Source: Armatimonadaceae bacterium
Lineage (GTDB): Bacteria; Armatimonadota; Armatimonadia; Armatimonadales; Armatimonadaceae
DNA length: 64,000 bases
Assembly: GCA_030447685.1 (NCBI GenBank)
Contig: JAUJOK010000006.1
Coordinates: 31,948 to 95,947, forward strand
Reading direction: 5' to 3'
The notes beneath the pieces are model-generated. The model ran no database searches. It was not told the origin of the DNA and saw nothing but the letters and a program-made list of their open reading frames with translations. The stretch's first letter is position 1. Each line of letters begins with the position of its first letter. A program made the position numbers and the translations under genes. Positions 58,006 to 64,000 of this stretch are shown here, piece after piece.

Positions 58006-61000
58006 CTATGGCGCGGGCGGTGCCCCGGAGAAGCTTCGCGACTCGAAGTTCGGGGCGATAGTCTGCCAGTACACGTCATAGGCCCGCCCACGCGGGCTGC
58101 TCCAGAACAGCCACACCCGCCCAGGCATCAGAGTCGGGTCCCGCATCTCGGCGCGATCCGGGAAGCCCGCACGTGGGTCGAACAGGTCGAGGAACGCCTG
58201 GGCCTGCCCCTCGTTCACCGAGCGCTGCATCGGAACCATCTGCGCCGACGCCTGCTCATTAATAAAGTTCAGGACGCCGGACGCCCCTCCGGATCGATCT
58301 GGCCCGAGTGCCCGACCATTGTCATCCAGCTCGATGGCCCGGAAGGTGACGTTGTATGGCAGCCCGTCGTAAATGGCTGAGACAAAGATGCGTCCGGTCT
58401 CGAAGTCCACATCATAAGGGACTGCCACCCCCTGCACGGTGAAGCTGGTCACGGCCACAGCTTGATTTCCGGCAGCGTTACGCGGCCCAAGCAGAATGGA
58501 CTCATTCTTACTCATCGCGCCAATGGCCTCCAGGTCGATGCCCACGCGGCGCGTGGCGTAGAAGAGCGTGGACGCTCGCCCCGCCTCCGCGCCCTTTTGC
58601 CAGACTATCCACTGCCGGTCTATCGTGAAGGGATCCGGGTTCGGTCGGCGTATAACCGTGCCCGTCGGGTTCCGGTTACCCGGATCGTTCAGCGTGCCGT
58701 ACAGCACGGTGCGATCCAGGAATGTCGATGCGCCCACGTCCGTCACCGTATCCTGCGTAATGCGGTGCGTCTGCGGCGTGTAGTCCGCCGTCACAATATC
58801 CGAGGAAGTAGGCGTGCCTTCTCCCCGGAAGCGCACGGTTCCCGCCGACGGGTCTACATACACCACGTTCAGCGTTCTGCGGCCATTGACGGTGCGCTCG
58901 AACGACTGGTACAGCAGTCCGGTTGCATCGTCATACTGCCACCCGAGTTGCTGCGATGTCGCCTGACCCTGCGGGCGGGTATTCCTCCGAATCGGCACTC
59001 GGGGGCCTCGTCCATTGGCCTGAATAAATACCTCCGGGAGCAAGGGCCGTTCCCTGCCGCCCAATCCGCGCGACCAGGCGATATGCTTACCTGCCCACAC
59101 CGGATCACGCGCGCCGCCCGAAAGACGCTCGCCTTCAATGCGCGGCAGCAGCACGGGTTCCAGCCGCGCTTGCGCTCCGGCATTGCGCGTGCGGTAGCGC
59201 GTCATATAGATGTCGGGGTTCTGATTTGCCCGCGATATGCCGGTGTAGAAGACATCCAACACCCATGCCGACAACCCTTCGGAATAGTGGGCGATAGCGC
59301 TCGGTTCCGACACCGACGAAAGCGCCGCCGGAATATTAAGCGCTGCTTCACGCCGCTGCGCCGGTGGGCCGCCGGGAACGCCGTTGTTGTTATTCGACGC
59401 ACTGTAGAACAACGACCAGCGACCGGGCGCGCCGCCGTAGTAGAACAGGAACAGCGTATCCCTTGCGGCGTTCTGCCCCGCGTTTCCGGTCGGAATAGTG
59501 ACAGCCTTCGGCGCGTAACGGCGGATGGTCGGATCAGCGTTGGGCAGATACTGCTGCGGCTGTCCGGCGGGAAGCCCCGCGTTGTCCAGCCCGACGTACC
59601 ACAGGGTGGTCACGGGCGCGCCGCCGGTGGTATTGGCCGAGTTAAGCCAGAACAGCGTAGCCGTTTCGGCAGTGGGGACGCCGTTCTGGTTTCTCTGCAC
59701 CTCGTGCAGCACGTAGGGCGACACATTGGACGATCCTGCCGCGCCCACGTTCATGGCTACCAGGTCGGTGAACCAATGCCCCTGGTTCCGCTTCGGGTTA
59801 TCTGTCGGCTCGCCCGGATTGGCGGCTACCCAGGTTCCCAGCGCCATATCCCATTGCAGCGAGGAGCGGAACAGCGAGAACGCGCTGCCGGGCCGCGTGC
59901 TTGCCGCCCCATTCACCGCGTTCCGGCTGAAGTACGTGTGCAGCGAGCCGTTCAATGCCGAACGGAACGCCGCAGGCGACAGGGCCGCCGCCTGACGCGC
60001 CGTTGCGTCGTCCAGAGAAGCGGCGGGCGGGTCGAGCAGCGGGAACGGATCGACAAACGGCAGCAGACCGCTGACGATGCTGGGCGGCGCGCTGCCCACC
60101 GTATCGGGCCGCTGTCCGGTCAGCGCGCTTTCCGTGACTGTCACCTTGAGCGCCGGGCTGGGCCGGGTGGACGGCAGGAAGTCCGGAACGAGCGTATTAT
60201 TGAGCGCCATCTTCCGCTGGGGCCGCAGTATTCCCTCGTACTCCCTGCCGGGAAGGATAGGGTTATTGCCGGGGTGCTGCAGGTTCGTTCCGGCATAAAG
60301 CGGCCCGGCGGGCAGCGGAATTGGGCCGCCCCCCTGAAGAATCGGGGCGGGCCGGTACTCGTTGGCGGCTCCCACTCCGGCAGTCGGAAGCGGCGTGTCG
60401 TAGTCCTCGAAGAAGACCAGCGGCCCGGAATAGACACCCGACGGCGTGCCGATGGGCACGGACACGCCGACGGCGGCCCGAGCGATAAGCGTCGCAGGCA
60501 CCGGCAGGTTCTCCGGGCTGTCCGGCAGGGCAAGCAGTGTCGGGTTGGTTATCCCCGCCTTTTGCTTGTGAAGCGTATGCCGTCCGCCGAAACTCAGCAA
60601 CTGCTGCTTGTATGCGGTCAGTTCCGTCGGGTAGGTGGTGGATGCTATCAGCGAGTTCCACACCGCATCGTAGGGAGCATCCAGCGATGTGAGGACCTGC
60701 GGCACCAATCCACCGCTGTTCACCCGTGGGTCTTTTCCGGCGGCGGAAAGGCCGAACCGGGAATCTACCGTATCCGACTGCAGGATGAGCGGAAGCGGGA
60801 GGCGGTAGTTGTTCTGCGGGACCATCGCGAACTGAGCCGCGCGCAGGTTCCACAGGTTGACGTTGCCTTCGTTCTGGACATGGTAGGTCCGGAAGAAGCC
60901 GCTGTACGGGTTGTTCAGGGGCGCTAACGGCGGCGGAGCGATTCCCAGGTTAAGCGGATTGCTTCCAACGCCGTATCCCATCAGGCCGTTTTGCTGCCCG

Positions 61001-62133
61001 AAGCCGTGCGCCAGCGCGCCGACATCGATCACGGATTCCTGCGTTCGCAGCCGTATATCCACCGGTACGCCAAACCAGACCTCGAAGACGCGGTAGGCCT
61101 CCTCGGTGTTGTTGGCCGTGTTTATCTGCGGGTTGTTCGGGTCCACGCCGAACTGGCTTACGACGTTCGCGGGGCCGTCCCACCGTCCGTTCTCGTTCTG
61201 GTCATAGTACACCATCAGGCGCACGGTATAGCCGAAGGGAACGATGGTCGGATTCTGCGTTGGTCTCAGTGTCCCCGTATTCGCTGTATCTGGATTAAGG
61301 ATAGTCAATCTACGCGAATCAACGCCGCGCGGCAGTTGTATCGGTCCTGGTGGGGCCGCGCTTTGAACCGTCGAGCCACCCTCTGCCGGGTTTGGCCGCT
61401 CGTAGGTGGAGGTCAGGTTGTTGATGGCGACCAGGTTCGCAGGCTGATGCACAGGAACCCGGACATTCAGCCGCACCCCGACGTTCGGCCCGGCAGCGGG
61501 TATGGTGCCGCCCGAACCCGTGCCTGCCTGGCTGAAGTTATTGCTTCCCGTACCCGGCAGCGTGCTCAGACCGGCGAGCGGATTGCCCCCTGCCGGAGCG
61601 ACGGCAGAGAGAGCGCTGCGCGCAATATCCGGGTAGTCCTGGCTGGGGTTGATGCCCGGCGCGACCACGCCGTTCGGATCCACCTCGCCGGTTCTTTTCC
61701 ACGGCTGCGCCTCGAACGGAGCCTGCTCCCACGGCAGGAAGTTAACGGTTCCGTCCACAGGCATTTCAGCCGGTTTCACAGGTTGGTTATTATTACCGTC
61801 CGCATCGGCGTTGGGCAACACGCGCGGCCAGTAGCGCCACAGCACATCGGCGCTGCCGATACGTATTCTGTCCAGACCGGGCAGGAGGCTGCGGTTCAAG
61901 ATACGCAGGTTCCGGTTCTGGGGGACAACATCGGTAGAGCCAGTGGAGCCGTGGCTGGTGAAGCCCATGCCCGCCGCTATCGGTATAAGGCACACGGCAC
62001 CAGGGTCGCTAGGAACTGCCGCCGCGCCGACACGCTGGTAGCGCTGGGGCGCGGCCCCGCTCGCTGGAGTGTTCAGGTAGGGGCGTATTATCACGGCGCA
62101 TAATGGTATTGCCATTCGCGAGCGCCATATCAT
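58006..62133 (-). CDS. Very large exported-type protein, C-terminal part, unknown
   Basis: An ORF of 1375 residues. Its first about 35 residues (MIWRSRMAIPLCAVIIRPYL...) overlap and are out of frame with the 62009-64000 ORF. From about SDPGAVCLIPIAAGMGFTSH the coding pattern is convincing, so this is most likely the continuation of that ORF after a frameshift at 62033-62090. The sequence is rich in Pro, Asn, Thr and Gly with beta-type segments: DIRLRTQESVIDVGALAHGF, FFRTYHVQNEGNVNLWNLRA, WVLDVFYTGISRANQNPDIY, LLYQSFERTVNGRRTLNVVY, and a closing RVWLFWSSPRGRAYDVYWQT. No catalytic motif and no membrane helix. Repeated propeller-like strands suggest a surface or extracellular structural protein. 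No family recognised. Confidence 0.7.
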   Translation of the reverse strand: MIWRSRMAIPLCAVIIRPYLNTPASGAAPQRYQRVGAAAVPSDPGAVCLIPIAAGMGFTSHGSTGSTDVVPQNRNLRILNRSLLPGLDRIRIGSADVLWRYWPRVLPNADADGNNNQPVKPAEMPVDGTVNFLPWEQAPFEAQPWKRTGEVDPNGVVAPGINPSQDYPDIARSALSAVAPAGGNPLAGLSTLPGTGSNNFSQAGTGSGGTIPAAGPNVGVRLNVRVPVHQPANLVAINNLTSTYERPNPAEGGSTVQSAAPPGPIQLPRGVDSRRLTILNPDTANTGTLRPTQNPTIVPFGYTVRLMVYYDQNENGRWDGPANVVSQFGVDPNNPQINTANNTEEAYRVFEVWFGVPVDIRLRTQESVIDVGALAHGFGQQNGLMGYGVGSNPLNLGIAPPPLAPLNNPYSGFFRTYHVQNEGNVNLWNLRAAQFAMVPQNNYRLPLPLILQSDTVDSRFGLSAAGKDPRVNSGGLVPQVLTSLDAPYDAVWNSLIASTTYPTELTAYKQQLLSFGGRHTLHKQKAGITNPTLLALPDSPENLPVPATLIARAAVGVSVPIGTPSGVYSGPLVFFEDYDTPLPTAGVGAANEYRPAPILQGGGPIPLPAGPLYAGTNLQHPGNNPILPGREYEGILRPQRKMALNNTLVPDFLPSTRPSPALKVTVTESALTGQRPDTVGSAPPSIVSGLLPFVDPFPLLDPPAASLDDATARQAAALSPAAFRSALNGSLHTYFSRNAVNGAASTRPGSAFSLFRSSLQWDMALGTWVAANPGEPTDNPKRNQGHWFTDLVAMNVGAAGSSNVSPYVLHEVQRNQNGVPTAETATLFWLNSANTTGGAPVTTLWYVGLDNAGLPAGQPQQYLPNADPTIRRYAPKAVTIPTGNAGQNAARDTLFLFYYGGAPGRWSLFYSASNNNNGVPGGPPAQRREAALNIPAALSSVSEPSAIAHYSEGLSAWVLDVFYTGISRANQNPDIYMTRYRTRNAGAQARLEPVLLPRIEGERLSGGARDPVWAGKHIAWSRGLGGRERPLLPEVFIQANGRGPRVPIRRNTRPQGQATSQQLGWQYDDATGLLYQSFERTVNGRRTLNVVYVDPSAGTVRFRGEGTPTSSDIVTADYTPQTHRITQDTVTDVGASTFLDRTVLYGTLNDPGNRNPTGTVIRRPNPDPFTIDRQWIVWQKGAEAGRASTLFYATRRVGIDLEAIGAMSKNESILLGPRNAAGNQAVAVTSFTVQGVAVPYDVDFETGRIFVSAIYDGLPYNVTFRAIELDDNGRALGPDRSGGASGVLNFINEQASAQMVPMQRSVNEGQAQAFLDLFDPRAGFPDRAEMRDPTLMPGRVWLFWSSPRGRAYDVYWQTIAPNFESRSFSGAPPAP

Positions 62134-64000
62134 ACTCGGCTCCAGACTGGTTCGGGTCTACGTCGACCGGGTTTATGGCTGCCGAATTCTTCTTTATATT
62201 TACGTTGGTGTCCGTGTTAGCGAACGGCCCTATCTGGTTCGCGAAGGAGCCATCTGTCGGCGTGACACTCGCCGGGTTGCCCAGTGTATCCGTAAAGAGA
62301 CCCTGCACCCCAAAAGGATTGGCGATTATGAACGCCGGGTTGAGGTCGTCCCGGATAACCCGTCCCAGAGGCCCGCCCGTCGGCGTGGTTATAACGCGCC
62401 GCTGCCGTCCGCCGCCGGGGCCGCCCGTGGGGATTGATACCCTCTGCTGTACTCTGACAGTAATCGGAGTACCCGGCGTCAGCGCACGGTTCGAATTTGC
62501 CGGGTCCAGCCGGTATTCCAGGAAGGCCATTCCGAGCCGAACCGGAGTGCCAGTATCACTCTGACCTCGGGGCGATGGCTGGGTCTCGAAAGCAGGATCA
62601 TACTCATAAAAAGCGGGCGGGACGCTCGGGTCCGGGTTCGTACCCGGTCGCTGAAGACGAACCGTCTGCTGTATTATAGGTACGGGCGAACCGTTTGCCG
62701 CTGTGGCAGTGATTTCGACGGTATCCGCGCCTGGCGTCGTACCGGATGTGGACGCGTTCAGGTCCCAGGCGACGATGTAAATCGTATCGCCCCACTCATA
62801 GTAGTTCGGCTGTCCTTGCGCGGCCAGGGACGTTGGGCCACCTGTCCTCTGGCTGCCGTCACGGTCGGGACGTGCAGATGGGGGCAAAGCCACATCACGC
62901 GTGCCGCCTCGGACAGCATCAAGCAGTCGCCCGAAATCCTCTGCCGTAAAAATGTCTACCTTCGGGCTGCCGGTGGCCCTCAAGTCGCTTTCGCCGGGCC
63001 GTATGGGGCGGGTCACAGGTACGCCGCCGCCGCCGGTGCCTAACCGCACCGGCGTAATGGCATACGTCAGACCATCCGGGCCACCGGCGAATATCCACAC
63101 CGCCCGCGAACCGATGGGGTTTATGTCATCGGGGTCGGGATTGACGTTCGAGACAGGCCCTTCAAATGGTAATTGAACCGTGCCCTGCTGGTTGGCGGGG
63201 TTTTCCGGGTCGTAGAAAAGCCCGTTGCCATCAAGCGGAAAGCCGCTGTCGCCGGTGTCGTCATCCGTAACGGTCAGCGGGCGCGGACGCAGAATCGGCG
63301 GCGCATCCGTAGCCGGATAGTTCTCCAAGGCCAGATCGAGACCGGGGAAGTAGGCGTTGGTCGCGACGGCGACGCCCGACGTGCCGCCCGGCCCCTGGAA
63401 CGTGTCCAGAAGGACGTGCCGGTTGTTTTTACGCAGCGGGTCGGTCGTCAGCGCCCAGCCCAAAGTCGCGCTCTCGTTGAAGGCCGCCTCGTCAAGGGGT
63501 TCCGTGTCCTCATCTTCCGTGTTGGTGCTGATCTCGTGCAGGAAGCCGCCCGCCGTGGTCACAAAGATCGTCGGATACGGGAACGTCGGGAGCGTCGGGT
63601 CCTCCTGCGTCGTCTGCGGGTCGCGAATATTCTGCGCTACCTGCCGTCCCCGGGGATCGTTCGTCGGGTTCGGGGGAGGCGTGCCGCGCGGCTGAAGCGG
63701 CCCGCCGGTAATCACCAGCGTACCGTCCACCCGGGACTGATCGCTCAAAAAGTCCATCGTGCGCGCCAGAATGGGGCGATCTTGCAGAGTGGCAGGCACA
63801 GCGGGATTCGCGGGGCGCAGCGCGTCCGGGTCGTCCGGTGGAATACTGCTGGAAAAGTTATCCGGGTTACCGGCCCCAAACTGTGGCCGGGGGCCGGGGA
63901 AATCCGCCTCATTTTCCGGCCAGCGCGTGAAGAGGCCGGTAGCGGGGTCAATATCTACCGCGAACAGACGTCCCACGCCGCCCACGAACACCGTCGGCAC
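62009..64000 (-). CDS. Very large exported-type protein, N-terminal part (runs off window), unknown
   Basis: Open from the window edge to TAG at 62009. The GTG at 64000 is only where the window begins. The first residues PTVFVGGVGRLFAVDIDPAT look like a PQQ/propeller-type strand. Further segments: TIFVTTAGGFLHEISTNTED, AVWIFAGGPDGLTYAITPVR, NYYEWGDTIYIVAWDLNAST and TPITVRVQQRVSIPTGGPGG. The last 25 residues (EHSSERGRAPALPACRRGGS) look like out-of-frame sequence; the other frame continues GAAPQRYQRVGAAAVPSDPG into the 58006-62133 ORF. Together they would encode more than 2000 residues. The neighbouring pilus operon makes a pilus-associated (PilY1-like) role conceivable, but that is only a guess. 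Confidence 0.65.
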   Translation of the reverse strand: MPTVFVGGVGRLFAVDIDPATGLFTRWPENEADFPGPRPQFGAGNPDNFSSSIPPDDPDALRPANPAVPATLQDRPILARTMDFLSDQSRVDGTLVITGGPLQPRGTPPPNPTNDPRGRQVAQNIRDPQTTQEDPTLPTFPYPTIFVTTAGGFLHEISTNTEDEDTEPLDEAAFNESATLGWALTTDPLRKNNRHVLLDTFQGPGGTSGVAVATNAYFPGLDLALENYPATDAPPILRPRPLTVTDDDTGDSGFPLDGNGLFYDPENPANQQGTVQLPFEGPVSNVNPDPDDINPIGSRAVWIFAGGPDGLTYAITPVRLGTGGGGVPVTRPIRPGESDLRATGSPKVDIFTAEDFGRLLDAVRGGTRDVALPPSARPDRDGSQRTGGPTSLAAQGQPNYYEWGDTIYIVAWDLNASTSGTTPGADTVEITATAANGSPVPIIQQTVRLQRPGTNPDPSVPPAFYEYDPAFETQPSPRGQSDTGTPVRLGMAFLEYRLDPANSNRALTPGTPITVRVQQRVSIPTGGPGGGRQRRVITTPTGGPLGRVIRDDLNPAFIIANPFGVQGLFTDTLGNPASVTPTDGSFANQIGPFANTDTNVNIKKNSAAINPVDVDPNQSGAEYDMALANGNTIMRRDNTPLPEHSSERGRAPALPACRRGGSS

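Noticed and set aside
58462..60927. 821-residue plus-strand ORF
   Set aside because: Lies entirely opposite the large minus-strand gene. Arg/His/Gln-rich composition and no start context indicate an antisense shadow.

Overview
The window is GC-rich bacterial chromosome. The clues point to a member of Armatimonadota or a close relative, which is an inference. It opens in a DUF1559-type pseudopilin with the QDYDE signature, and it carries GH9 and GH38 glycoside hydrolases, Tat-exported aldo/keto reductases, DUF5335 and YsnF-type stress proteins, and a diderm type IVa pilus operon (pilM to pilQ). Coding density is high, operons are mostly on the minus strand, and many genes overlap by ATGA.

Layout. 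0-7 kb: partial pseudopilin, poxvirus-type topoisomerase IB, then a minus-strand block of stress-type genes (SRPBCC membrane protein, cupin, 17M-like and YsnF/AvaK proteins). 7-14.8 kb: endonuclease III, two aldo/keto reductases, a GH9 glycosidase, an A-type Fe-S carrier, DUF5335, and a DUF305 gene split by an in-frame TAG. 14.9-19.4 kb: a plus-strand operon of exported Cys/His-rich NosL-like and TRASH-like proteins with an outer-membrane barrel and a DUF2784 membrane protein, probably a metal-handling module not described as such. 19.4-22.2 kb: a three-domain Ig-like lipoprotein and a Pro-rich coiled-coil membrane protein. 22.4-28.4 kb: a complete oligopeptide ABC transporter operon whose last ATPase gene is broken by a 55-bp tandem duplication. 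28.5-32.9 kb: an SDR gene and then a decayed accessory zone (ISAs1-like transposase relic, phytanoyl-CoA dioxygenase, cyclase tail, orphan fragments). 32.9-41.9 kb: PfkB sugar/nucleoside kinase, purM, an aminoglycoside-phosphotransferase-like kinase, Uma2 nuclease, GH38 alpha-mannosidase, and a frameshifted endonuclease IV fused in frame to ribH. 42-50.6 kb: riboflavin genes ribD, ribE, ribBA and ribH, with rpe, a PASTA pseudokinase, aroB and aroK. 50.7-57.9 kb: pilM, pilN, pilO, a pilP-like gene, an STN-domain protein and pilQ behind a good sigma70-type promoter. 58-64 kb: a very large secreted-type protein split over two frames and running off the window.

Two features run through the window. 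First, at least three families of palindromic dispersed repeats (A: 4 copies, B: 2 copies, C: 3 copies) sit between genes and sometimes inside them. One copy lies in frame inside the mannosidase, one in the 5' part of a secreted barrel gene, and one supplies a stop codon. Second, there is an unusually large number of frame lesions: a nonsense codon, tandem duplications of 54 and 55 bp, and several single-base-type shifts. These could reflect real gene decay or draft-quality sequence. No CRISPR array, tRNA or rRNA was recognised by eye.
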